From Variimorphobacter saccharofermentans (lineage in GTDB: Bacteria; Bacillota; Clostridia; Lachnospirales; Lachnospiraceae): 64,000 nt of DNA. The position numbers and the translations under genes were made by a program. The notes beneath the pieces were generated by a model. It searched no databases. It had not been told where the DNA came from and saw only the letters and a program-made list of their open reading frames with translations. Positions 17,240 through 27,581 of this stretch are shown in pieces. The first letter of the stretch is position 1, and every line of letters starts with the position of its first letter. The DNA lies in contig NZ_JACEGA010000001.1 of NCBI RefSeq assembly GCF_014174405.1, positions 2,261,001 to 2,325,000 of the forward strand, read 5' to 3'.

Positions 17240-19048
17240 CTATTGCAAAGCTAGCAATTCATCTTCCTTTGCTTTTCTCTTTTCGGCCTGTTGCAAGCAC
17301 CATTCTACACAAGTATCATAGCCATATCCTTTTGCTTCTTCAATAAATGTTGCAAGAATTCTGTCAAATTCTGCATCATCCTTAGCGTAAACGAGCTTCC
17401 ATGAGTTAGATTTCACACATTCAGCCACCTGTGCCCATTGAGTATTCAACTCATCATCTCTCGTATCCATAGCAAAACCGGAACCTAAAGAAATAGAAAA
17501 TCTACCAGTATCCTTTAAATAATTATCTGCTGATAAGAAACCGGTTTTATCCTTCCAAGCCTGTTCTGCAACAGTCGTAGGTAGGGAGTTATAGCTTTCC
17601 CAGAAGAGGTAATTATAGGTTTCACCATTTCCTTCCGGATTAATACTATCTCTACTCCAGGTTGAATTATTCCACTTAACCTGACCATCCTCGAATGCAC
17701 CACTGTAATCACCAGTCATTTGTGTTGTAATATCGCTCTTACAAGCAACACCTAAGTCTGTCAGATATGCCTTTCCGTTTTCGTTATAATCCCAAGTCAC
17801 ACCTTTAGGACCGTATTCGTTAACCATAACACCTTCCGGAGTTGACATATAGTTAATAATCGCCATACATAATTCAGGATATTCGGTATTTGCACCGATT
17901 GCCCATACTCTGTTGCCGCCATAAATATTCAAACCATAGGTAAGAACCTTCATGTCATCTGCTGTTAACGCATACATACCCTTACCATCAGAGGTATGAT
18001 TTGCAGTATTGTATAAATCTCTTCCTAAGAATGTAAAGATATTAAAGAATGCAGCACCATCCTGGTATGCATTACATGCATCATCATAGGTCTGAGTCAT
18101 AGAATCAGGATCCAATAAGCCCTTCTGATATAATGCATTGTAGAACTTAAGGCTTCTGATATACATACTATTATCATCTAAGATTGGCTGTGCCGTCTGA
18201 GTATTAACATCGTACAGAGTAAAGCCGAATTCATCATAACCATATAAAGCGCCAAGGGATTTTACATACATAACCATATCCCCATCCCAATCCTTAAATA
18301 AGGACATAGCATAGGTCTGTGCTCCGGAATCAGATTTCGGATTTGCTTTTACCATTTCTTCAAGAATCGGTATATAATCCTCTAGCGTAGATACCTTTGG
18401 ATATCCAAGTTGTGCATATAGATCCCAGCGAATATCGGGATGATAGAAAAACATACCATGCTCTGTTGGTGAGGAACCTACATCATAACCAAATCCATAT
18501 ACGGTTTTTCCATCCGGTGAAAGACTTGCATTCTTCTGTAATGCATTCTGCATATGCTCATTGATATAAGGACCATATTCTGCTAAGATATTGTCTTCAT
18601 TCCAATCAAGAAGCATTCCCGCATCTATTGCCTGGTGATACTCATCCGTATCACTTCCGAATAAGATGATATCTCCCAGATTGCCGGATTCCATACGAGT
18701 TGCGAATACACCCTCCGGTGCGTTCACAATATTCAATTTTACATTGAATTTGTCTAACATTATTTTAGCAAACCAACCCAGCTGTTCTCCGCTGTAATTT
18801 GCTAATTGGCTAAAGACAGTAAGTGTTACGGTTTCATCCGGAATAATGTCTTCCAGACTACCTGTGTTCTCCTCTGCGGAATCAGTTGTAGCTTCATCAT
18901 CCGGTTGTACTTCATCATCCTGATTTTCAGTATTCGCAGGCTCATTTACTGATTCATCTGTTTTCTTAGTGTTGCTGCAGCCCACTAAGATGGAGCCGAA
19001 GAATACTAATACAAGGATGACAGATAACAATCGCTTCGTTTTCCTCAT
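17240..19048 (-). CDS. Extracellular sugar-binding lipoprotein of ABC importer
   Basis: 602 residues. Residues 1-24 are a lipoprotein signal (RKTKRLLSVILVLVFFGSILVGC) with Cys24 as the lipidation site, followed by an acidic Thr/Glu-rich linker to about residue 68. The rest is a family-1-like solute-binding fold of the large LplA/YtcQ type, with tryptophan- and tyrosine-rich stretches expected to stack on sugars. GGGAGG precedes the ATG. A 14-base palindrome TAGCACTTGTGCTA (19082-19095) stands in its short upstream gap. It works with the two permeases upstream; no ATPase gene is nearby, so a shared MsmK-type ATPase is likely. Confidence 0.9.
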   Translation of the reverse strand: MRKTKRLLSVILVLVFFGSILVGCSNTKKTDESVNEPANTENQDDEVQPDDEATTDSAEENTGSLEDIIPDETVTLTVFSQLANYSGEQLGWFAKIMLDKFNVKLNIVNAPEGVFATRMESGNLGDIILFGSDTDEYHQAIDAGMLLDWNEDNILAEYGPYINEHMQNALQKNASLSPDGKTVYGFGYDVGSSPTEHGMFFYHPDIRWDLYAQLGYPKVSTLEDYIPILEEMVKANPKSDSGAQTYAMSLFKDWDGDMVMYVKSLGALYGYDEFGFTLYDVNTQTAQPILDDNSMYIRSLKFYNALYQKGLLDPDSMTQTYDDACNAYQDGAAFFNIFTFLGRDLYNTANHTSDGKGMYALTADDMKVLTYGLNIYGGNRVWAIGANTEYPELCMAIINYMSTPEGVMVNEYGPKGVTWDYNENGKAYLTDLGVACKSDITTQMTGDYSGAFEDGQVKWNNSTWSRDSINPEGNGETYNYLFWESYNSLPTTVAEQAWKDKTGFLSADNYLKDTGRFSISLGSGFAMDTRDDELNTQWAQVAECVKSNSWKLVYAKDDAEFDRILATFIEEAKGYGYDTCVEWCLQQAEKRKAKEDELLALQ

Positions 19049-19100
19049 ACATCATTTCCTCCCTAAATAATAATTTATTTATAGCACTTGTGCTAGAAAC

Positions 19101-20063
19101 CTAACCCTTTACAGCACCAATCATGATGCCCTTTTGAAAATATCTTGATAGGAACGGGTAAACACATATAATCGGAATTATGGATACCATGGCTACCGTG
19201 AATTTGATAGTTCTTCCACTTAAGGCATCTGCAATCATATCTTCCGACAATACACCGCCCTGTTTCATCATCGATGCCAGATTATTAGCCCGATTTAGAT
19301 ATATATATAATACATACTGCAACGTTTGAAGCTGTGGTTTATTTCCCATTAAGATCATGGAGTCAATAAAGGAATTCCAATGTCCCAGAGCACCAAAGAT
19401 TGCCACCGTCGCTAAGATCGGTTTGCAGAGTGGGAATACAATTATCCGAAAACGTGTTAAATAACCCGCTCCATCCATGGAGGCACTCTCTTCCAGCTCT
19501 GCCGGGATTGATTCAATATAAGTTTTTACTAAAATGATATTAAACGGCGCTACTATTCCCGGGATAATATAACCCAAGAAATTATCTGTTAATCCAAGCA
19601 TTGACATATTCAAATACCATGGAATTAAACCGGCATTAAAATACATTGTAATAATCAAAAACCGATACCAGAATTTGCGTCCCCACATTTCTTTCTTGGT
19701 AACCAGATATCCGCAGAATGCAGAGGCAATTACCATTAATAAAGTTCCGATCACGGTTCTCGCTACGGTAACTACAACCGCTGTTCCAAAATTATTCACA
19801 TTCCTTAATGCGAAATAGTTTTCTAAATGTATTCCTTTGGGTAACAGTGTTATTAGCCCAGCATTCGCAAGCTCATTATCACTGATGGTATTGATAAAAA
19901 TATAATAAAAAGGAAGAAAGCAAATAAACGTAAACAACCCAAAAAAAGTATAGTTAAGAATATTGAAAATGATATCTCCGGTGGACAATCGAAACTGTCT
20001 GCGTCTTCTTTTTATTCGCTTATCGATCTTTTCTTCATCGCTTTTCATTTCATCGAATTTCAT
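19101..20063 (-). CDS. Carbohydrate ABC transporter permease (LplC/YtcP type)
   Basis: 320 residues with six predicted membrane helices and the cytoplasmic EAA loop that contacts the ATPase (LEESASMDGAGYLTRFRIIV). The N-terminus is unusually basic (KRIKRRRRQFRLS). It ends LSRYFQKGIMIGAVKG, the classic C-terminus of this subfamily. It pairs with the LplB-type permease 42 bases upstream and the binding lipoprotein downstream. Substrate is inferred from the flanking glycosidases. Confidence 0.92.
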   Translation of the reverse strand: MKFDEMKSDEEKIDKRIKRRRRQFRLSTGDIIFNILNYTFFGLFTFICFLPFYYIFINTISDNELANAGLITLLPKGIHLENYFALRNVNNFGTAVVVTVARTVIGTLLMVIASAFCGYLVTKKEMWGRKFWYRFLIITMYFNAGLIPWYLNMSMLGLTDNFLGYIIPGIVAPFNIILVKTYIESIPAELEESASMDGAGYLTRFRIIVFPLCKPILATVAIFGALGHWNSFIDSMILMGNKPQLQTLQYVLYIYLNRANNLASMMKQGGVLSEDMIADALSGRTIKFTVAMVSIIPIICVYPFLSRYFQKGIMIGAVKG

Positions 20064-20105
20064 TCTAATCCTCCATTCTGACGATTACACCAAATATCAG
20101 TGTAC

Positions 20106-21557
20106 TTAGATTATACTTTCCTTACGTATTAGCTTCGACAGGCCGTTTGCAAAGAAAAGAAGAACTACGCTGATGATGGATTTCATCATTCCTACTACTG
20201 TAGCGAGAGCGATATTGGCAGTTCCTCCGGTACCAAGACCTAAGGTATATACATATAAATCCAGTACTTCGATGGTGGACTTATTCGCTGCATTCTTAAA
20301 TACATAATACTGCTCCATACCGTTGTTTAAGATACCGGCGATGGATAGCATTAAAAGTACAAAATATGTAGGAAGTAAGCCGGGAACCGTGATATACCAC
20401 ATTCTTTTGAAACGACCGGCCCCGTCCACTGTTGCTGCCTCATACAGCTGCTGATCAATTCCGCTAATTGCTGCAAGATAAATGATTGCTCCCCATCCAA
20501 GGCCTTTCCAGATTCCCCATAAGAGCATCTTAATCCAAATATGATTTCCATCCATTAAAAAATTAATGCCGTTGTCAATGATTCCAAGATTTATAAGGAC
20601 ACGATTCACTAATCCATCCGTTGCTAAAAGCGCAAATCCAAAGGCGTACACTAAAACCCAACTAATAAAGTTCGGAATAGTTGTAATAGTCTGAACTACC
20701 TTACGATATCTTTTTGCCTTAATCTCGGAAAGGAAAATAGCAAATGCCATAGAAAACCAGGAGGTTGCAATTCCCAATCCACTCATTCCCAGAGTATTCT
20801 TCATTACTCTGACAATATCCTTTCTGGAGGCAGGATTCTGAAAAAGATAGGCAAACCATTTAAACCCGACAAAGGTATCCTTATTTAATTCCCGACCGGG
20901 CTTATAATTGAATAAACCGTATCTCCATCCCCACAGAGGTAAATAGGCAAAGATAAAACATAAAATAATAAATGGAAGAAATAATAAAAACAGATAATAT
21001 TTCTGCTTCATTTCAAATCTTGCTTCTTTAGGTGTCTTACCAAGAAGCAAATAGATAATTAACGAAAGAATGGCACAAATGATTAACATTACAAGAAGCG
21101 CCGGAAGTGCAAAGGGGATGCTTGGCTCAACTTTTTTTAGATTTGTGCTTAATGTGAACGAATTATAAGTATCAAATATACCAATTAAAGAAATACTGGC
21201 GATTGTACTAGATATAAAAATAACCATCGTACATAGTTTTTTAAATTTGATTTCTCCTAAGGAAAGGCATCCGCAAATACCTGCTATCACGATACTGGTA
21301 CATGCAACCAGTGAAGATGTATTGAGGGTTCTGAGAGCTGCTTCAGTTACCCATTTCTTCTGCAATGCACGTTTAAACCCACCTGCTAAAGTAGAGAACG
21401 AAAAGCCCGATGTAAAAAAGGAAATATTTTTATTCACTAAATCGCTTATTTTGGCAGGGTTAAAGAAAGGTAAAAAGATACTTATAACTATAAGAGCAAC
21501 AATAATTCTTAAGATAATCAGTAATGCATCGATTCTTTTTGCTTTTATATCATGCAT
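20106..21557 (-). CDS. ABC transporter permease (LplB type) with N-terminal membrane extension
   Basis: About 483 residues, against about 300 for the usual LplB permease. Residues from about 185 on are the standard domain (KYYLFLLFLPFIILCFIFAYLPLWG; EAA loop LYEAATVDGAGRFKRMWYITVP). The first about 180 residues add three or four membrane helices and look like a partial extra permease-like module (ALRTLNTSSLVACTSIVIAGICG recalls inner-membrane permease helices). Start: ATG 21557 with GGAG 8 bases upstream; the in-frame GTG at 21566 overlaps the RBS. The extension's role is unknown; it might signal to the sensor kinase encoded upstream, which lacks its own sensor domain. Confidence 0.88.
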   Translation of the reverse strand: MHDIKAKRIDALLIILRIIVALIVISIFLPFFNPAKISDLVNKNISFFTSGFSFSTLAGGFKRALQKKWVTEAALRTLNTSSLVACTSIVIAGICGCLSLGEIKFKKLCTMVIFISSTIASISLIGIFDTYNSFTLSTNLKKVEPSIPFALPALLVMLIICAILSLIIYLLLGKTPKEARFEMKQKYYLFLLFLPFIILCFIFAYLPLWGWRYGLFNYKPGRELNKDTFVGFKWFAYLFQNPASRKDIVRVMKNTLGMSGLGIATSWFSMAFAIFLSEIKAKRYRKVVQTITTIPNFISWVLVYAFGFALLATDGLVNRVLINLGIIDNGINFLMDGNHIWIKMLLWGIWKGLGWGAIIYLAAISGIDQQLYEAATVDGAGRFKRMWYITVPGLLPTYFVLLMLSIAGILNNGMEQYYVFKNAANKSTIEVLDLYVYTLGLGTGGTANIALATVVGMMKSIISVVLLFFANGLSKLIRKESII

Positions 21558-21658
21558 CGTGCACACTCCTTTAGTATTTTAATATATATATTTTATCTAT
21601 TATTTACAAAAAAAATACCCAAATATATTGATTGAAATCACCCTAATTTTTAGATTTG

Positions 21659-23182
21659 CTAATCCTTATGTTTAAATTCTTTTGGACTGATTCCTACGTA
21701 TTTCTTAAATTTCGAGTAAAAATAATCAATATTACTATATCCCACCTGCTGAGATACCTGATATATCTTTAGATCCGTCTCAAGTAATAGTCTTTTTGCA
21801 TTCTGAATTCGGATTTTATTATATACATTATTGAAGCTCTCTCCAGTTTCTTTCTTAAATATTTTTCCAAGATATGCACTGTTATAGTTTAACATTTTAG
21901 CTATGTTTTCCAGCTTTAAATCCTGATTATAGTTTTTCTCCATGTAGGCTAACATACGTTTTACAACAGCATCCGATGTAGATACTCCGATGCATTTTGT
22001 GGTTTCAATGCAATAATTCAAAACCATTTCCATTAAGTGATCCAGATTATCTGCCTCTTTAATACCTACAAGTAATTGATCTAAATTTGGAAAGCTATCC
22101 TTTTTGCTTTCATATTTATGGTCAATTACACTATGAAGCAGTACTAGATTATGAATGACCAAAATCTTTATTTCTGATTCCTTCATCAGTTCATTTTTAT
22201 ATGTGTTTTTTAAATTCTGAATGATCTCTTCTATCGCTTCCGTATCTCCAATTTCTATCATATCGCAAAGCTTGTCATAAAACTTATCTCCTTTTTTCGG
22301 ATTAATCTGATTAAGGATATCAATACTCACCGCATCCAATTCTTTATAAAGAAATTCGTATTCTAATAATAACCTCGCACACTCATAGGAAAAGCAGATA
22401 TCCTCCCAATTTGCAACATCATGACCAATAGCGATAAAATACCCCTCTCCATACCTTTGTTTAATTCTATCATTATTTCTTATTAGAGTTTTCAAGATGT
22501 TCTGATAGGAGCTTCCCTTACAGATTAATATCAGCTTATCATCTATGGTAATCTTATCAACATTCATCAGGTTCTTCCCGATCATACCTTCCATTTCCTT
22601 AGTTACTAATGGATCATTGGCATCGATATAGAATTCCTTTCGATTAAGAATTGCAATGCAGAAGGAGTGATAATTAAAATCCATACCGTATAGCTTAATC
22701 TCTTTCCTAAGTGTCTCCTTATCCTCTGCATGCATAAGAAGCCGGTTAAGTACCTCCCTTCTTGCCATTAGCTCACTTAAAGTATAATAGTCATCCAGGT
22801 TTTTCTTCGCATCTAATTCCTCCCGAACCTCCTGGATGTTCTCCATAAGTTCTTCCTCATCAATGGGTTTTAATAAGTAGGCACGTACCCCAAGTGAAAC
22901 AGCAGATCGTGCAAACTCGAAATCGGAATATCCTGTTAATATGATAAATTTTCCTTCAAATCCTTCTTTTTTCGCATCTCTTATCAACTCAATTCCACTC
23001 ATTCCTGGCATTTTTACATCAACCAGGACTAAATCCGGCGAAAATTCCAGAACCTTTCGCAGACCATCTTTTCCATCTATTCCTTCGGCGCATATCTCGA
23101 AATTATATTTTTCCCACGAAATTAGTTGTTTAATTCCCTCTCTAACCACCGGTTCATCATCAATTATCATTAATCGATACAT
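21659..23182 (-). CDS. YesN-type response regulator with AraC DNA-binding domain
   Basis: 507 residues. Receiver domain 1-120 with acidic pocket IIDDE and phospho-acceptor Asp55 (LVLVDVKMPGMSG) and Lys in LLKPID; a central linker of about 270 residues; and a C-terminal AraC double helix-turn-helix (LENIAKMLNYNSAYLGKIFKK; QVGYSNIDYFYSKFKKYVG). It should be phosphorylated by the kinase encoded just upstream (21-base gap) and activate the transport and glycosidase genes. Confidence 0.93.
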   Translation of the reverse strand: MYRLMIIDDEPVVREGIKQLISWEKYNFEICAEGIDGKDGLRKVLEFSPDLVLVDVKMPGMSGIELIRDAKKEGFEGKFIILTGYSDFEFARSAVSLGVRAYLLKPIDEEELMENIQEVREELDAKKNLDDYYTLSELMARREVLNRLLMHAEDKETLRKEIKLYGMDFNYHSFCIAILNRKEFYIDANDPLVTKEMEGMIGKNLMNVDKITIDDKLILICKGSSYQNILKTLIRNNDRIKQRYGEGYFIAIGHDVANWEDICFSYECARLLLEYEFLYKELDAVSIDILNQINPKKGDKFYDKLCDMIEIGDTEAIEEIIQNLKNTYKNELMKESEIKILVIHNLVLLHSVIDHKYESKKDSFPNLDQLLVGIKEADNLDHLMEMVLNYCIETTKCIGVSTSDAVVKRMLAYMEKNYNQDLKLENIAKMLNYNSAYLGKIFKKETGESFNNVYNKIRIQNAKRLLLETDLKIYQVSQQVGYSNIDYFYSKFKKYVGISPKEFKHKD

Positions 23183-23203
23183 ACCATGCTCCTTCCAGAG
23201 TAT

Positions 23204-24244
23204 TTACAGTCTGATATCTTCAGGAATCTTAATAATAACCTTAGTTCCTATGTTTTCCTCGCTCTCAATATACAGTCCATACTCTTCACCGTACAATAGC
23301 TTAATTCTCTGATTTACATTACTAAGTCCGATATTACTACGAGTCAGTTTTCGAAAATCATTGAGGTTTTCATTGATTTCCTCAAGTTTATCCCTGGGAA
23401 TTCCTATACCATCATCAATGATCTCGATTATCAGACTATCTTTCTTTTCAACGATAATCCGTATTTGCCCTTCTCCCTCCTTAGTTTCAAGGCCGTGAAC
23501 AAAAGCATTCTCCACTACGGGCTGTATGATTAAGGGCATGATTTTTAGATATTCCGTTTCGCACTTTTCTAAGATTTGATAACTAACTCTACCACCAAAT
23601 CGGTATTGCTGAATTTTTAAATAATATTCCACCAGCTCCAATTCCGACTTCAGTGTCACCAGCTTGTCTCCCACTGAAATATTTCGACGCATGATCTTCG
23701 CAAGCATCTTAACAAGCTCTTCAATCTCTAACTCACCATTACAACGGGCTTTCATACGAATTGTTTCCAGGGTATTATATAAGAAATGCGGATTGATCTG
23801 GCTAGCCAGCATCTTAAATTCAACATCCTTCTGGCGGCTATTTAGCTTTTCCTTCTGTACCTGTTCCTCATAAACGGTAGCAGTCAGTTGCTGAATACTA
23901 TCAATCATAATATGGAGATCATGATATAACTCACTGATTTCATCCTTGTCCTCATGACTGGCATATATTTGAAAATCCCCTGCAGCTGCCCTGTGGAGTT
24001 GATTCTTAAATTCATCCAATCTCTTTATAAATCTTTCGGTACATATTCCCAATAAGATCACTGAGGTGATAACACATATTATAATGATACAAGCTGCAGT
24101 AATCATTTGTGTTCTTGAGTCATTTCTCATTAAGAAAAGGAGAAATACTAATGGTATAATTTCGCAAATGATATAGATTATAAATATGTTTTTAATCAGT
24201 CTGGTTCTTCTTACTTTATAAATCAAATCCTTTAATTGTCCCAT
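23204..24244 (-). CDS. YesM-type sensor histidine kinase lacking an extracellular sensor domain
   Basis: 346 residues. Two membrane helices (about 18-39 and 47-69) are separated by only about 7 residues, so there is no extracytoplasmic domain; usual YesM kinases have about 250 residues there. A HAMP-like segment (70-125), His-kinase domain with His153 (ASQINPHFLYNTLE) and HATPase_c motifs (VVENAFVHG, IIDDGIGI, GLSNVNQRI) follow. Input may therefore come from another membrane protein, such as the transporter. It lies between the GH95 gene and the response regulator. Confidence 0.92.
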   Translation of the reverse strand: MGQLKDLIYKVRRTRLIKNIFIIYIICEIIPLVFLLFLMRNDSRTQMITAACIIIICVITSVILLGICTERFIKRLDEFKNQLHRAAAGDFQIYASHEDKDEISELYHDLHIMIDSIQQLTATVYEEQVQKEKLNSRQKDVEFKMLASQINPHFLYNTLETIRMKARCNGELEIEELVKMLAKIMRRNISVGDKLVTLKSELELVEYYLKIQQYRFGGRVSYQILEKCETEYLKIMPLIIQPVVENAFVHGLETKEGEGQIRIIVEKKDSLIIEIIDDGIGIPRDKLEEINENLNDFRKLTRSNIGLSNVNQRIKLLYGEEYGLYIESEENIGTKVIIKIPEDIRL

Positions 24245-24274
24245 ATTCCATCCTCATGTATACTATCCATATGA

Positions 24275-26560
24275 CTAATCTACCGTAACCAAGTAAATAC
24301 GGTCTTTTATCATATGGAAAACAATTTTATTACCTTCCATGATATACTCGACTTCATTACCCCAGCTGTCTCGAATATGATATTTGCTGTAAATCTTCTT
24401 AATCGCACAATTTCTATCTGTGATGGACAGGATTCTAGCCTTCACTAATTTGTGATCTGACCATTCCATATCAACGGTAAAACCTCCTCTGGCTCTCATA
24501 CCTGTGATTTTACCCTTCTTCCAGCCACTGGGTAAAGCAGGCAGAAAATGAAGCTCCTCATGGTAACTCTGAAGTAGCATTTCCAAAATTGCAGCTGTAC
24601 CCCCAAAATTCCCGTCAATCTGAAATATCTTGGGTGGATGTAAATCTAACAGGCTTTCCGTTGCATAATCTCCGATTAATGCTCTGATATGCTCCCATGC
24701 CAAATCTCCTTCTCCAAATCTGGCATATAGACATGCAACCCAGGCACGGCTCCAACCAGTATATCCTCCACCAGCAGCCAGACGCATTTCCAAGGATACT
24801 CTGGCAGCCTGGAACAATTCCGGTGTTCGTTCCGGATCGATTTGCTCCCCCGGATATACTCCGAACAGATGGGACACATGGCGATGAAAGGGTTCCACCT
24901 CTTCAAATTCCTTATTCCATTCCAATAGCTGACCTTTGGACCCAATCTGTAACGGTGGCAAGTGAGTCAATATCTCATTCCATTTTTCAATTTTATCCGA
25001 ATCCGTTCTCAGCCTCTTTGCTGCTGTTATAGCATGACTAAGCAGATCCATAATTAATTCGATATCAATGGCAGAGGATACACAGATGGTAACTGGCATC
25101 TCTCCTCCACCTACAAAACGGTTCTCCGGTGATTGAGAAGGCATTACCTGATAAATACCCTGCTCATCCTTCACCAGAAAATCCTCATAAAAAGCAGCAA
25201 CCTCTTTCATAAATGGATAAGCCCGTTTCTCTAAAAACTCCATATCCTGTCCATATTCATAATGCCACCACATATGCTGGGCAAGCCAGGCAGCTACTCC
25301 AACCCATACGGACCATCCATAGGTCTCCGGTGTTGCACATCCCCATACATCGGAGGAAAGCGGAAGCCATATGCCATTACAACCGAATAGCTTTTTCGCC
25401 GCATCTTTTCCATAAGGTATCATTTTTTCTAAATATACAATTAAAGATTCGGTATAATCTTCCAGGTGTCCACTTTCTGCAGGCCAGTAATTCATCTGCA
25501 AATTCACATCATAGTGATAATCACAATCCCATGCTGGCATCAGTTCTTCATTCCATTTTCCCTGGAGATTTGCAGGGAGCTCGCCATTAGCTGAAGAGGC
25601 ACAAAGAAGATATCTGCCATAATTAAAATAGAGTAAGGGCAGTGTTACATCATCTCCACCCTCCCGATAGGCTTTGATACGTTCATTTGTGGGTAAATCA
25701 GGCTCTTCTTCATATATATTCAAGCGTAGTCTTCCATAGTTCTTTTCATGTTCCTGAATATTCTCCTTATAGAGACGATCCCAGGATTTCACCGGAAGGG
25801 GATTTCTGCGACACTCCTCTAAGGGCAGCTCTCCTTTCACGTCTGTACCAATATTCAAGAATACAAGGATCTCTTTCGCGCCGTTTACCTGTAATCGGTT
25901 ACCTTCTATGGTCTTAATTTTTCCTCCACGTATTTTAATGTCTGCTTTTACACAGAACTTCATTCCACGATGAAATGCTCCATGCATAATCATCGTGGCA
26001 TTTCCCATATCATATCGAATATCACAGCGGGAATCCGGTGCCCGGTCAAGCCAAAAAGTAGCGCTGATTTCTTCTTCCTTGGCATAAATCCGTGATATAA
26101 TACAATCTTCTATCAGATGTCCGATATATGTTCTGGAAATATGCCTCCCGTCTGCATCGTAGGTAACCTTGACTCTCGCTTTCTCCAGATCCAGCTCTCT
26201 CCGGTAATCACTAGCCTCTCCCTGTTCTATTTTAAACCGGAAATCTCCTGCTGGTTGATAGGAATCCTCCATAGTGGGACGATCACTGATACCCCCATTT
26301 CCCCCCCAAGCTTCATTAGCCAGCAATGTTGCTTCTTCGTATTTTTCTTCTTTCAGAAGTTGACGCACGCGGGGTAAATAGCTGCTTCGGTCTTCATTTC
26401 TGCGGTCTTTATTTTGTCCCACACATAACCATTCATGATTCAGTGCTATTCGCTCTTCCTCAATTCCTCCAAGGACCATTCCCGCCAGTCTTCCTGTACC
26501 GATGGGCAATCCATTCAACCATTCTGTCGCAGGAGATGTATACCATAATCTATGATTCAA
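24275..26560 (-). CDS. Glycoside hydrolase family 95 (alpha-L-fucosidase type)
   Basis: 761 residues with no signal peptide. It starts [21 protein letters not shown], the typical GH95 N-terminus. Catalytic region: Glu479 in PSQSPENRF (general acid) and Asp649 in [11 protein letters not shown]. The pair usually written N-x-N, which positions the water, reads Asp351-Val-Asn353 ([10 protein letters not shown]), so the first Asn appears replaced. GH95 enzymes remove alpha-1,2-fucose or alpha-galactose of L configuration; with the alpha-xylosidase this fits xyloglucan side chains. The start is TTG with GGAGGAAA 7 bases upstream. First gene of the minus-strand cluster. Confidence 0.9.
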   Translation of the reverse strand: MNHRLWYTSPATEWLNGLPIGTGRLAGMVLGGIEEERIALNHEWLCVGQNKDRRNEDRSSYLPRVRQLLKEEKYEEATLLANEAWGGNGGISDRPTMEDSYQPAGDFRFKIEQGEASDYRRELDLEKARVKVTYDADGRHISRTYIGHLIEDCIISRIYAKEEEISATFWLDRAPDSRCDIRYDMGNATMIMHGAFHRGMKFCVKADIKIRGGKIKTIEGNRLQVNGAKEILVFLNIGTDVKGELPLEECRRNPLPVKSWDRLYKENIQEHEKNYGRLRLNIYEEEPDLPTNERIKAYREGGDDVTLPLLYFNYGRYLLCASSANGELPANLQGKWNEELMPAWDCDYHYDVNLQMNYWPAESGHLEDYTESLIVYLEKMIPYGKDAAKKLFGCNGIWLPLSSDVWGCATPETYGWSVWVGVAAWLAQHMWWHYEYGQDMEFLEKRAYPFMKEVAAFYEDFLVKDEQGIYQVMPSQSPENRFVGGGEMPVTICVSSAIDIELIMDLLSHAITAAKRLRTDSDKIEKWNEILTHLPPLQIGSKGQLLEWNKEFEEVEPFHRHVSHLFGVYPGEQIDPERTPELFQAARVSLEMRLAAGGGYTGWSRAWVACLYARFGEGDLAWEHIRALIGDYATESLLDLHPPKIFQIDGNFGGTAAILEMLLQSYHEELHFLPALPSGWKKGKITGMRARGGFTVDMEWSDHKLVKARILSITDRNCAIKKIYSKYHIRDSWGNEVEYIMEGNKIVFHMIKDRIYLVTVD

Positions 26561-26895
26561 GTAATTTCCTCCAATCCGTCTGTATCAAAATAGATAGCCA
26601 TCCTTTCATTGTAATCAAAATAATTATACCATAAACGATAACAATGAAAAATTGGTCTATCAATTAATGAATCAACTGTATTTTTCTTTGTTCAATGCAA
26701 CATATGTCTATATATTTATTATATATGCAGTTTAATTATATCGAATAAATTCATTATTTTTAATCCATATTTTTTAATATAAAACACATTAATTTTTATA
26801 GTTGCTCTTAATGATATATAGTTGATATTCTCTATGATGTGTTATACAATTAACAACACTTAACAAATATAATTTCTAAGGAAGGGAGTATGAAC
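26561..26895. other. Intergenic region between divergent genes
   Basis: 335 AT-rich bases between the GH95 and NimA-like genes. On the minus strand an extended -10 (TGGTATAAT; TATAAT at 26623-26628) lies 62 bases before the GH95 start, without a good -35, which is common for an activator-dependent promoter. I see no other structure. Confidence 0.45.
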
Positions 26896-27369
26896 ATGAG
26901 AAGAAAGGACAGAGAAGTCAGCAATATTTCCGATATGGTTGATATTATTAAGAAATGTGATGTATGTAGAATCGCTTTATTTGATGAAGGATATCCATAT
27001 ATTATCCCATTAAACTTTGGCATCTTATATAAAAAGGAACAGATCGGTTTCTATTTTCATTGTGCAAAAGAAGGTAAAAAAATATCTTTGATAAAGAGCA
27101 ATCCCAATGTAGGTTTTGAGTTGGATTGTTCCCATCAATTATTGGAAGGAGTAAATGCCTGTGACTATAGTATGGAATATGAAAGTATCTGTGGAAATGG
27201 GACAATTACTATATTACCCGCTGACCAGAAGGTAGAAGCACTGACCATTTTGATGAAGCAGTATAGTGAACGTGATAATTTTACCTTTGACCAACGATAT
27301 CTGGATGCTGTTGAAGTTCTTCAGCTTAAAGTGAATCAGATTACCGGAAAACGGTTAAAAAAATCATAA
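26896..27369 (+). CDS. Pyridoxamine 5'-phosphate oxidase-like flavoprotein (NimA type)
   Basis: About 157 residues. The opening MRRKDREVSN and LYKKEQIGFYFHCAKEGKKISLIKSNPNVGFE are typical of the FMN-binding split-barrel family that includes nitroimidazole-resistance proteins. GGGAG is placed 7 bases before ATG 26896; the ATG at 26890 is too close to it. Likely binds FMN or heme and is cytoplasmic; the substrate is unknown. A degenerate family-A hairpin follows its stop. Confidence 0.85.
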   Translation: MRRKDREVSNISDMVDIIKKCDVCRIALFDEGYPYIIPLNFGILYKKEQIGFYFHCAKEGKKISLIKSNPNVGFELDCSHQLLEGVNACDYSMEYESICGNGTITILPADQKVEALTILMKQYSERDNFTFDQRYLDAVEVLQLKVNQITGKRLKKS

Positions 27370-27417
27370 TTCTTTCGGCAGGAAGAAAGGTTTTACCTAA
27401 AAAATACATGGATTATG

Positions 27418-27541
27418 ATTTATCATAATGCGTCGTCAGAAAAATCATGTTGTTGATTTTATATAAATAGGGCGAGCTTTTATGCTCACCCTATCGACAT
27501 AAAAAATTAACAATGTGTTTTCTGTCAGTGTGTGAAGTAAG
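27418..27541 (-). repeat. Long-hairpin family A, degenerate copy
   Basis: On the minus strand the order of family A is retained with substitutions: GTGTGTGA (part of the TCACACACAGA strand), a distal arm closing with AGGGCGAGC / GCTCACCCT, and the other loop strand as GACGACGCATTATGATAA. The pairing of the lower stem is largely lost. It lies between convergent genes. Confidence 0.7.
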
Positions 27542-27581
27542 TTGTAGTCTCTGCAGTGTATTATACAATAACCTCTGATCA

